Assembly: GCA_024699005.1 (NCBI GenBank)
Contig: JAILQN010000322.1
Span: 1 to 6,005, forward strand
Direction: 5' to 3'
Source: Clostridia bacterium
Lineage (GTDB): Bacteria > Bacillota_A > Clostridia > Oscillospirales > Acutalibacteraceae
Length of the DNA: 6,005 nt
Shown: piece by piece, positions 1 to 5,927 of the stretch
Layout of the letters: every line of letters starts with the position of its first letter
Numbering within the stretch: the first letter of the stretch is position 1
Notes under the pieces: model-generated
Database searches by the model: none
Seen by the model: the letters and a program-made list of their open reading frames with translations, nothing else
Told to the model about the DNA's origin: nothing
Translations under genes and position numbers: made by a program

Positions 1-24
1 TATCGTCTGACGTCGCAATTCAAC

Positions 25-59
25 AAGAGCACGGATGCTTCCGTGCTCTTTAATTTATT
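25..59 (+). terminator. Rho-independent terminator at the left edge
   Basis: Positions 25-35 pair perfectly with 40-50 (11 bp, GC-rich core AGCACGGA), leaving a TGCT loop. On the plus strand the stem is followed by a T-rich tail (TTTAATTTATT) from about 49 to 59. The T-rich side faces right, so the main user is probably a rightward gene ending at or before the left edge; a TGA at 8-10 is one possible stop, but too little is visible to call a gene. The hairpin also lies 24 bases past the rodA stop on the minus strand and may help end that transcript, although the minus-strand side has only scattered Ts. Confidence 0.85.
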
Positions 60-74
60 GACTGCTTTTGTCGA

Positions 75-1226
75 TCACTCGGTGAAGCCCACGCTTTTCA
101 AAGAAGAACCTCTACGGTCCGTATGTTGGGTGTGACGGAAAACAGAAAGCACAAGCCCGACTCCCAGATACAGGCAGACGTTTGAAGAACCGCCGGCGCT
201 GAAAAACGGAAGCGTTATACCGACGACAGGCAGCAGCATAAGACACATACCGATATTTATCACCATCTGACCGAAGATCATCGCGGCGAAACCGCAGCAC
301 ATCAGGGAAGCGGCGTTGTCGTCCGAATCCCTGCCTACAGCTACAGAACGCACGGATATCAGCACTATTAGCGCGATAGCGGCGATACAGCCGATAAATC
401 CCAGTTCCTCCCCGATTACCGTAAAGATCATATCGTTCCTGCTTTCGGGAACGAGACCGGCGGAGGTATAAACGCCGTTGAACAGTCCCATTCCGGAAAA
501 CTTGCCGGCGCCGATCGCGGTCAATCCCATTTGCTGCTGATAGATAACGTCGGGATACTCCTCGGGAGTGAACAGCGCCATAAATCTTTCTTTCTGTATG
601 CTGCTGAACAGATAGTTCCAGACTACGGGGAACGCCGCTGCCACCGCGGCCGCTCCGGCTGCGAACCATCTGAGCTTAAGTCCGCCCATGAACATCATGG
701 CTATGAATATCACAAGGAAGACCAGCGCGCTTCCCCAGTCGCCCGTTATAACGACGAGGCCGGCAGGGACCATGGCATGAACGACCAGCAGAGCGAGAGT
801 TTTTATGTTGTTTATACGATCCTTGACTATGTCGAGGTGCATGCCGAACGTTATGATAAATCCGATCTTCACAAGCTCCGACGCCTGAAAATACAATCCG
901 CTGGAGCCGAGTTTGAGCCAGGTTTTTGCGTCGGACCGGGCACTGGGACCTACTCCGAAAAAGTAAGTCATTACCATCAGAAGCAGGCAGACGCCCGCGA
1001 TCGCGGGCCATAGCTTGATGATGAGCGCGTAATCGATAAATGATATTACTATCGCCGCGACAAGACCTATAGCCGCGGCAAGCGCCATAGTACGGAAGTC
1101 CCTTGAAATTCCGTTATAGCTTCCCGTCGCGCTGTAAACAACGATCAGTCCGAACACCGTCGCAGCGAGACACAGGAACAGCAGCACAAAATCCGTCTGC
1201 CTGAACGATTTCCTCAGTCTATTCAT
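75..1226 (-). CDS. rodA: RodA, SEDS-family peptidoglycan glycosyltransferase
   Basis: Integral membrane SEDS protein that polymerises lipid II into glycan strands during cell elongation, normally with a class B penicillin-binding protein as transpeptidase partner. No such partner is in this window. The 383-residue product is about the usual length and has many hydrophobic helices. Family motifs in order: a KTWLKLG segment followed by QASE (114-117, usually QPSE); a GDWGSALV motif (162-169) in the place of the usual D-x-G-T-A; VPESRNDMIFTVIGEELG (259-276), whose D265 matches the essential acidic residue of the family; NIGM (324-327), which favours RodA over FtsW/SpoVE; and LPVVGITLPFFSAGGSS near the C-terminus. 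The ATG start has an AAAGG ribosome binding site 8 bases upstream and a strong promoter behind it. The gene is divergent from tsaE. FtsW or SpoVE is the main alternative, judged less likely from NIGM and the short C-terminus. Confidence 0.93.
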   Translation of the reverse strand: MNRLRKSFRQTDFVLLFLCLAATVFGLIVVYSATGSYNGISRDFRTMALAAAIGLVAAIVISFIDYALIIKLWPAIAGVCLLLMVMTYFFGVGPSARSDAKTWLKLGSSGLYFQASELVKIGFIITFGMHLDIVKDRINNIKTLALLVVHAMVPAGLVVITGDWGSALVFLVIFIAMMFMGGLKLRWFAAGAAAVAAAFPVVWNYLFSSIQKERFMALFTPEEYPDVIYQQQMGLTAIGAGKFSGMGLFNGVYTSAGLVPESRNDMIFTVIGEELGFIGCIAAIALIVLISVRSVAVGRDSDDNAASLMCCGFAAMIFGQMVINIGMCLMLLPVVGITLPFFSAGGSSNVCLYLGVGLVLSVFRHTQHTDRRGSSLKSVGFTE

Positions 1227-1234
1227 AGATATGA

Positions 1235-1240
1235 CCTTTC
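1235..1240 (-). promoter_or_regulatory. Ribosome binding site of rodA
   Basis: On the minus strand GAAAGG lies 8 bases before the ATG at 1226. It is a moderate match to the Shine-Dalgarno consensus at good spacing, and it supports this start. Confidence 0.6.
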
Positions 1241-1265
1241 GGTTCTTTTCATCAATTATACGCCT

Positions 1266-1294
1266 ATTATAGAAGATATTTCATTTTAATTCAA
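1266..1294 (-). promoter_or_regulatory. Sigma-A type promoter of rodA
   Basis: On the minus strand a TTGAAT -35 box (1289-1294) is separated by exactly 17 bases from a perfect TATAAT -10 box (1266-1271). Transcription should start near 1259, giving a leader of about 33 bases before the rodA ATG. A second TATAAT lies 11 bases further on (1255-1260), but its -35 position (TGAAAT) is poor. It may be a minor alternative start or chance in AT-rich DNA. Confidence 0.8.
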
Positions 1295-1307
1295 GTTTTA
1301 TTTGATC

Positions 1308-1733
1308 ATGGCAGTTTTTCATTCTCACAGTGAAGAAGAAACAAAACAAATCGCGGCCGAACTTGCCGGAAGGGTCGGTCCCGGTACCGTTATTGCCTTT
1401 ACCGGCGGTATGGGCATGGGAAAGACCACCTTCACTTCCGGATTTTTGAGGGGCCTGGGCAGAAACGCTTCCGTTTCAAGCCCGACTTTTTCCCTGATAA
1501 ACGATTACGGCGGAGATCCACCGGTATATCATTTTGATATGTACAGGATCGATTCCTACCGTGACCTTGAATCGACCGGTTTTTTTGATTATCTCGACGG
1601 ATACTCCATTATACTGATAGAATGGAGCGAAAACATCAAAGAATACCTTCCCGACGGATATATTCCGATAAACATTTCTCCGGGGGATTCACCCGATGAA
1701 CGTTTAATAACGACAGGAGGTATCCGGGAATGA
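1308..1733 (+). CDS. tsaE: TsaE, ATPase for tRNA t6A37 biosynthesis
   Basis: Cytoplasmic P-loop ATPase of the complex (TsaB, TsaD, TsaE with TsaC/Sua5) that puts threonylcarbamoyl on A37 of ANN-decoding tRNAs; older name YjeE. Numbered from the ATG at 1308 (141 residues, about normal): Walker A GGMGMGKTT at 33-41, the family signature SPTFSLI at 58-64, HFDMYRI at 75-81 with the conserved Asp, and IEWSENI at 104-110. A TTG at 1302 in the same frame would add two residues. I prefer the ATG because neither start has a visible Shine-Dalgarno sequence and ATG is the commoner codon. The absence of a ribosome binding site is odd beside the strong ones downstream and suggests weak or leaderless-type initiation. 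The stop overlaps the tsaB start as ATGA, so the two genes are translationally coupled. Confidence 0.93.
   Translation: MAVFHSHSEEETKQIAAELAGRVGPGTVIAFTGGMGMGKTTFTSGFLRGLGRNASVSSPTFSLINDYGGDPPVYHFDMYRIDSYRDLESTGFFDYLDGYSIILIEWSENIKEYLPDGYIPINISPGDSPDERLITTGGIRE
1715..1720 (+). promoter_or_regulatory. Ribosome binding site of tsaB
   Basis: A perfect AGGAGG lies 9 bases before the ATG at 1730, inside the last codons of tsaE. It fixes the tsaB start. Confidence 0.85.
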
Positions 1734-2434
1734 AAATACTCGGCATAGACAGTTCTGCCGTCAGCGCATCAGCGGCGCTGACCGAGAACGGCAAGATCAT
1801 ATCCGAAGCCTTTGTCAACATCGGCCTTACTCATTCTCAGACGCTGCTGACGTTAATCGACAACGTACTGCAGAACTCCGGCACCGCAATATCTGATATA
1901 GATCTGATAGCTTGCGTGTCCGGTCCTGGGTCTTTTACCGGTGTAAGAATAGGTATTTCTCTCGCTAAAGGTCTTGCGCTCCCCTACAGTATACCCTGCA
2001 TACCGATATCCACGCTCGAAGCCATAGCTTTCGCGTTCAAAGACATCAAAGGTATTATTTGCCCCGTTATGGACGCGCGCTGCGCGCAGGTGTATACCGC
2101 TTTATTTGAAAGCGAAAAAGACGCGCTGCGCCGTCTTACCGAGGACAGCGCAATAAAGATCGCGCAGCTTAACGACGAGCTTAAGAATCACTCTGACGTG
2201 CCGGTCTATTTAGCCGGAGACGGAACGGAGGTCGCGTTGAGCGGTCTTGAAGGAATAAGCAACGTCGTTTGCGCTAATCAGCTTGTCAGATACCAAAGAG
2301 CGTCCTGCGCCGCTTTGCTGGCGGAAGAAAAGATCCTCAATACCGACATGACGCCGATAGCTCCCGAATATTTATGTCCGTTTTATCTCAGAGAACCTCA
2401 GGCAGTAAGAAATAAAAAAGACAATAACCGATAA
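1730..2434 (+). CDS. tsaB: TsaB, t6A37 threonylcarbamoyltransferase complex subunit
   Basis: ASKHA-fold protein that dimerises with TsaD and, with TsaE, is required for tRNA t6A37 formation; older name YeaZ. It is not itself the catalytic subunit. The 234-residue length is typical. Visible hallmarks: N-terminal MKILGIDSSA strand, THSQTLL (34-40), GPGSFTGVRIGISLAKGLA (65-83, the strongest signature of the family), DARCAQVY (115-122), and the C-terminal PEYLCPFYLREPQAVR typical of Bacillota members. The start is set by an AGGAGG site and overlaps the tsaE stop by three bases. In many Bacillota the next genes are rimI and tsaD. Here rpiB follows instead after 10 bases, so TsaD must be encoded elsewhere. 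Confidence 0.95.
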   Translation: MKILGIDSSAVSASAALTENGKIISEAFVNIGLTHSQTLLTLIDNVLQNSGTAISDIDLIACVSGPGSFTGVRIGISLAKGLALPYSIPCIPISTLEAIAFAFKDIKGIICPVMDARCAQVYTALFESEKDALRRLTEDSAIKIAQLNDELKNHSDVPVYLAGDGTEVALSGLEGISNVVCANQLVRYQRASCAALLAEEKILNTDMTPIAPEYLCPFYLREPQAVRNKKDNNR

Positions 2435-2439
2435 AGGAG
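2434..2439 (+). promoter_or_regulatory. Ribosome binding site of rpiB
   Basis: AAGGAG ends 5 bases before the ATG at 2445, overlapping the last base of the tsaB stop codon. It supports the rpiB start and co-transcription with tsaB. Confidence 0.75.
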
Positions 2440-2444
2440 ACATT

Positions 2445-2885
2445 ATGATAGCATTAGGCAGCGACCACGCGGGTTTTCCACTCAAGGAAGAGATCAAAAA
2501 GCATCTAGACGAACAGAACATACCCTATATCGACTGCGGAGTATATACCGCCGAATCTGCGGATTACCCGATACAGGCCGAGGCGACCTGCGCAAAGTTG
2601 ACGAGCGGAGAGTGCGACAAGGCGATACTCTGCTGCGGAACCGGCGTGGGTATTTCCATCGCGGCAAATAAGGTCAACGGGATCAGAGCATGCTGCTGCA
2701 GCGATTACTTCAGCGCGAAATATACGCGCATGCATAACGACGCGAACGCGCTCTGCCTCGGAGCCAGAGTCATAGGCGCAGGTCTTGCGATCGAACTCGT
2801 CGACGTCTTCCTCAACACGGAATTTGAGGGCGGAAGACATCAGCGCAGAGTCGATCTGATCACAGAAATCGAAAAAAGAAACTGA
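2445..2885 (+). CDS. rpiB: Ribose-5-phosphate isomerase B
   Basis: Cytoplasmic enzyme interconverting ribose 5-phosphate and ribulose 5-phosphate in the non-oxidative pentose phosphate pathway (RpiB/LacAB fold). The 146-residue product has the usual length. Visible active-site features: SDHAG (6-10, Asp7-His8), YPIQAE (41-46), CCGTGVGISIAANK (63-76) with Cys64 as the expected catalytic residue and Thr66 beside it, MHNDANALCLGARVIG (96-111) with His97, and GGRHQRRV (129-136) with phosphate-binding arginines. Some relatives act on allose 6-phosphate or are galactose 6-phosphate isomerase subunits; the active-site Cys and the single-gene context favour RpiB. An unusual CCC cluster sits at 83-85. 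It is third in the tsaE-tsaB-rpiB-phosphoesterase cluster, and its stop is one base before the next ATG. Confidence 0.95.
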   Translation: MIALGSDHAGFPLKEEIKKHLDEQNIPYIDCGVYTAESADYPIQAEATCAKLTSGECDKAILCCGTGVGISIAANKVNGIRACCCSDYFSAKYTRMHNDANALCLGARVIGAGLAIELVDVFLNTEFEGGRHQRRVDLITEIEKRN

Positions 2886-2886
2886 A

Positions 2887-3996
2887 ATGGCTTCCGGGCT
2901 GAGATTTCGCAAGGACGGAACGTTTACCGTCCTGCAATTTGCCGACGTTCAGGAAAACCCTTTTCTCAATCCCGACACTTTTGCTTTCATGAATGCCGTT
3001 CTCGACAAGGTCAAGCCCGATTTTGTCGTTTATACGGGCGATCAGCTGAAAAGCTACGCTTTGTCTTTTCTGGGGCCGAACAGAAGAAGTGCCGAAGAAA
3101 ACGTTCTTCGCAAAGTACTTGAGCCGGTGACCGAAAGAGGCATCCCATTTACCGCAGTATTCGGAAATCACGATGAGGCGTCCGATTTTTCAAAGGAAGA
3201 ACAGTACGCTTTCTATAAGAAACTCGGAATGGTCGGCGATGAATGGGAAGGCGTTTCGGACAGATGTAATTTCAATATCGAAGTCCTCTCAAATGACTCG
3301 ACTCCCCTGCTGCGTTTTATCCTTTTTGATTCCGGATCAAAACTGCCGGATGGCTCCACAGCATACGTCACTCCGGAACAAATTGACCGGTACCGAATGA
3401 TAAGAGATTCCTCTCCGCTGATACCGACCTTAGTATTTCAGCATATCCCGATTCCTGAAACATATCTGCTGGCGAAGGAACTCACAAAGAAACAGAAGGG
3501 TTCTTACCGCGGAGCGGGATCAAGGAAAAGAAAGTTTTACTGTCTTCCGAAAGAGCTTATCAAAGCAGGCGGATTCATGAAAGAAAACTTTGCCGCACCC
3601 GATCACAACTCCGGCGAATTTGCCGCCTTCAAGGAAAAAGGCGAAGTAAAGGGAGTATTTTTCGGTCACGACCATTCAAACAGTTTTGTCGGCGAGCTTG
3701 ACGGAATAAAAATAGGCTATACCCAGGGATGCGGTTTTGACTGCTACGGCCCCGGAGGTCTGCGCGGCGTCAGGGTCTTTGAATTCAGCGAAGACGATCC
3801 GGCGAATTTCAAAACTTATACCGTCACAAAGAAAGAAATATCGGGAAAAAGATACGCCCGCCCCATAACAGCATACGTTTACAGCCGTTCACCCACTTCC
3901 GTTCAGACGGCTATACCGTTCGTACTGAAAAGACTCGCGATAATGGCAGGAATCACCGCTGCGGGAATCGCAGTACTTAAATACCGTAAGCATTGA
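2887..3996 (+). CDS. Dcr2-like metallophosphoesterase with C-terminal membrane anchor
   Basis: Calcineurin-type metal-dependent phosphoesterase of 369 residues; the substrate is unknown. Ordered motifs: ADVQ (19-22, the usual D-x-H with Gln for His), TGDQ (50-53), FGNHDE (92-97), FQHIPIPE (184-191) and GHDHSN (260-265). The TGDQ, HIPIPE and GHDH-x-N forms, together with the YTQGCGFDCYG stretch after the last motif, resemble the Dcr2/plant purple-acid-phosphatase-29 branch; that placement comes from remembered family patterns, not a search. There is no N-terminal signal peptide. The C-terminus has a hydrophobic helix (about 343-364) followed by KYRKH, which suggests a tail-anchored protein with its catalytic domain in the cytoplasm. 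The ATG starts one base after the rpiB stop and has no clear ribosome binding site, so translation probably depends on rpiB. A terminator follows 13 bases after the stop. Confidence 0.85.
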   Translation: MASGLRFRKDGTFTVLQFADVQENPFLNPDTFAFMNAVLDKVKPDFVVYTGDQLKSYALSFLGPNRRSAEENVLRKVLEPVTERGIPFTAVFGNHDEASDFSKEEQYAFYKKLGMVGDEWEGVSDRCNFNIEVLSNDSTPLLRFILFDSGSKLPDGSTAYVTPEQIDRYRMIRDSSPLIPTLVFQHIPIPETYLLAKELTKKQKGSYRGAGSRKRKFYCLPKELIKAGGFMKENFAAPDHNSGEFAAFKEKGEVKGVFFGHDHSNSFVGELDGIKIGYTQGCGFDCYGPGGLRGVRVFEFSEDDPANFKTYTVTKKEISGKRYARPITAYVYSRSPTSVQTAIPFVLKRLAIMAGITAAGIAVLKYRKH

Positions 3997-4009
3997 TTAC
4001 GCAAATAGC

Positions 4010-4037
4010 AGAAAGTCCGCCCCGAGGCGGACTTTCT
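4010..4037. terminator. Bidirectional terminator between converging genes
   Basis: Positions 4010-4021 pair perfectly with 4026-4037 (12 bp) around a CCGA loop. The outer part of each arm (AGAAAG / CTTTCT) supplies an A-tract before and a T-tract within the stem on either strand, as is usual for bidirectional terminators. It sits 13 bases past the phosphoesterase stop and 8 bases past the stop of the leftward glycosidase at 4046, so it can end both transcripts. Confidence 0.88.
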
Positions 4038-4045
4038 TGTTAGTG

Positions 4046-5256
4046 TCAGAATCTAAGGTCGCGAAAGGTTCTTTCGGAGAGACGTATCTTCGCCATTGCA
4101 ATACTGTAAGTCGAATCTTTACCGGGAGGATTGTTGACGTAATAAATCTCCGTTCCGTCGGAAGAGACAAACAGTGAAGGGCTGTAGCCGCACCGATCGT
4201 GTCCGTCAAAAGAATAAGGTAGCGGATTATCTACGGGAGCGAAAGTCTTGCCGTAATCAAAGCTCAGGAAAAGATCGCTTCCCGTAGCGCTCGCGCCTTT
4301 GACCATATGTTTTGCCGTTACGATCAGGGTGCCGCAAGGCCCGCCTATAGGCGACCAGGCGACGTAAGGTGAAGAACCGAAGGTTTTGCCCGCAGCGGAT
4401 ACGACCTTCCCGTAATCCGCCGCGTCGCCCAAGTCGTCAAGAGCAGACGAACACTTGCAGTAGATGTCATTACCGCCGATACCGACCATCTCATAGACCA
4501 TATAATACTCTCCGTTGCCCATTTCGCGACGGAAACCATGCCGGGGCGCAGGTCGGGATCGCTGCACGCTACACATTCAAACTTTTCACTCCAATTGACC
4601 AGGTCATAAGAGTATTTATAAACGAGTTTCTGCGAGTGAGCAGGATCCGAATCATCGGAATAAAAACAGAACAATCTGCCGCTTTCTTCCTCGTAAATAA
4701 GAAACGGTTCCCATACGCCCCAATCCGTACCGCCCGCCTTGTCGACGTTGCAGAAAGCGTTGAAACTCCGTCCGAGATCGGTACTCTCGTATAAAGTGAT
4801 CGTACTGACTGTCACTCCGGCGCCGGTAACGGAAGTCGCCGCGAGAATCACCGTTCCCTCTTCTCTGTCTCCGATATCCGCGGGGAGTTCATACAGAAAA
4901 GGCATCCATTCATTGTAATAACCGTTATAGTCATCCTTCACTCGTCCGAGAAAACTCCATGTCAGGCCGTCGTCCTGACTCTCATATATCGGATAGGTGA
5001 ATCCCCATTGTTCAAAAGTCGTCAAAAGCCTACCGTTATCTTCTTCATTCTTCTGATGCGTAAGCCTAATCACAGTCGGATATTCACAAACACCGCTTAT
5101 CTCCTCACCTGCAGGCGTGAATATATCGCTGCGACGCTCAATAAAAAAACGAACAGGCAATCTGTCATATGATATATTCTGCTTATTCAAAGACGGGAAC
5201 ACCATTCGCAGTACCGTCAAAAGAATGACAGTCAACTTAAACAAACAAAATCTCAC
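4046..5256 (-). pseudogene. Frameshifted secreted GH93/sialidase-type exo-glycosidase
   Basis: Two overlapping minus-strand frames make one beta-propeller glycosidase. The first runs from 5256 to the AAA codon at 4522-4524 (residues 1-245), the second from 4522 to the stop at 4046-4048 (246-403). Restoring one A gives VAKMGNGEYYMVYE, the expected family wording, in a 403-residue protein. As written, translation stays in the first frame and ends at 4345 after 58 foreign residues. Residues 1-20 look like a Sec signal peptide. Three Asp-box repeats are visible: SQDDGLTW (93-100), STDLGRSF (158-165) and SFDYGKTF (332-339). The motifs WEPFLIY, YSDDSDPAHSQKL, RPGM and YMVYE resemble GH93 exo-arabinanases; an exo-sialidase-like enzyme of another specificity is the alternative. 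E183 (WEP) and E256 (YE) are candidate catalytic residues, on opposite sides of the break. Either a real loss of function or a sequencing error. Confidence 0.8.
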
Positions 5257-5262
5257 GTTTTA

Positions 5263-5267
5263 CCTCC
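5263..5267 (-). promoter_or_regulatory. Ribosome binding site fixing the GTG start of the glycosidase
   Basis: GGAGG on the minus strand lies 6 bases before the GTG at 5254-5256. The spacing and strength support GTG as the true start, and the hydrophobic signal-peptide-like segment follows directly. The 34-base gap to the preceding beta-helix remnant shows no strong promoter of its own. Confidence 0.75.
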
Positions 5268-5287
5268 GCCAAACCAAATATAGAATA

Positions 5288-5307
5288 ATATCATTTAAAA
5301 ATGATAT
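5288..5307. repeat. AT-only palindrome at the end of the beta-helix remnant
   Basis: ATATCATTT at 5288-5296 is the exact reverse complement of AAATGATAT at 5299-5307, with AA between. It spans the final TGA (5291-5293) of the beta-helix remnant and lies about 30 bases before the glycosidase start. As a hairpin it would be weak, with only one G-C pair per arm. It could be a leaky terminator or an operator-like site; function unknown. Confidence 0.45.
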
Positions 5308-5863
5308 CCTCATTGCCCGAAGTCGTGAAATATCTGAAGAAATTGCATCTTCCGATCTTGCGTCCGTTGGCGATAACGTTATCAAACGTCACCTCGATCT
5401 CATTTCCGTTGAGGGGAGGATCCTACAGTTTCCCCTCAAGCCATCCGAACGGCAGTATCTGTTTAAAGAATCGGAAGAACCGCAGACGCGCCTTATCTAC
5501 GCCTTTGGATCTTATCACCGAGGCTATCCTCCCCTTGACGTCCGCCCTGTAAGTGACGTTACGGAAAACTACTCCCTTTATTTTACAGCTTCTCAGTTCC
5601 CTGTTCGTTACAAGAACAAATATGGCTCTTCCCGTGTCGCGGTATATCTCGATATTCTCAAACACTACGTTGTTGATATCGGCGCCGCCGTATTCAACCG
5701 ACACGGCAAGCGAGCATACGCGGTCGTTATCCCAAGTAGCGTTGCGATAAAGCACCGCGCAATCGGCAAACACGACGTCTTCAATGGGGCTGTAAGCTTC
5801 TCCGGTGATGCCGAACGCCCTGCATTTATCGCTCCAGCCTATGCAGTTTTCAAATCGAACATG
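5291..5863 (-). pseudogene. C-terminal remnant of a right-handed beta-helix (pectinase-like) protein
   Basis: One minus-strand frame reads as 191 codons from about 5863 to the TGA at 5291-5293, interrupted only by a TAG at 5423-5425 (codon 147). It shows parallel-beta-helix coils with a recurring V-x-F-x-N/D pattern: VRFENC, VVFADC, VVFENI, VVFRNV and, beyond the amber, VTFDNV. The F positions (4, 32, 68, 100, 160) are spaced by about 28-36, or twice 30 across the stop, so the frame before and after the TAG belongs to one protein. The wording (NCIGWSDKCRAFGITGE) recalls GH28-type and related polysaccharide-acting beta-helix proteins, but no catalytic motif remains and no specificity can be given. 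The N-terminal part and start are missing: upstream the sequence changes into an IS3-family transposase fragment. It precedes the glycosidase by 34 bases and was probably its operon partner. Confidence 0.7.
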
Positions 5864-5927
5864 CTTCGCTAATCGTATATTTTTCTTTGTGGCGATAGAT
5901 CACCAGATATTTTACGCTTGTCCTCAC
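5850..5927 (-). pseudogene. IS3-family OrfB transposase, truncated after 25 codons
   Basis: Starting at GTG (5925-5927) the frame reads VRTSVKYLVIYRHKEKYTIS and a few more residues, then meets TGA at 5850-5852. The segment KYLVIYRHKEKYTISEAC matches the N-terminal region of IS3 OrfB proteins, which normally continues with a FGVSRSGYY-type motif and then the DDE integrase domain. That continuation is absent, and the next DNA encodes beta-helix coils in another frame. The last few residues before the stop may already come from the joined sequence. Confidence 0.7.

Noticed and set aside
1..10. End of an upstream rightward coding gene (TGA at 8-10)
   Set aside because: Only three codons would be visible and two other frames are also possible; the terminator shows transcription arrives from the left but not what is encoded.
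531..1013. Plus-strand open frame of 160 codons inside rodA
   Set aside because: It is antisense to a clearly conserved RodA, has a charged low-complexity composition with no recognisable motif, and has no ribosome binding site.
2505..3171. Minus-strand open frames opposite rpiB and the phosphoesterase
   Set aside because: Both are antisense to genes with intact active-site motifs and have no recognisable features of their own.
4518..4530. Programmed -1 frameshifting in the glycosidase
   Set aside because: The sequence around the shift (GCG AAA TGG on the minus strand) is not a slippery heptamer, and exo-glycosidases of this kind are not known to be recoded. A one-base loss is simpler.
4369..4794. 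Plus-strand open frame of 141 codons
   Set aside because: It is antisense to the glycosidase Asp-box region, Arg/Pro-rich and without motifs; a shadow frame.
5117..5872. Plus-strand open frame of 251 codons over the right end
   Set aside because: It is antisense to the glycosidase start, the beta-helix remnant and the orfB fragment, all of which show family motifs on the minus strand. Its own product shows none.
5850..5927. A functional transposase-beta-helix fusion protein
   Set aside because: The two parts are in different frames, and the OrfB frame meets a stop at the border, so no fusion protein can be made.
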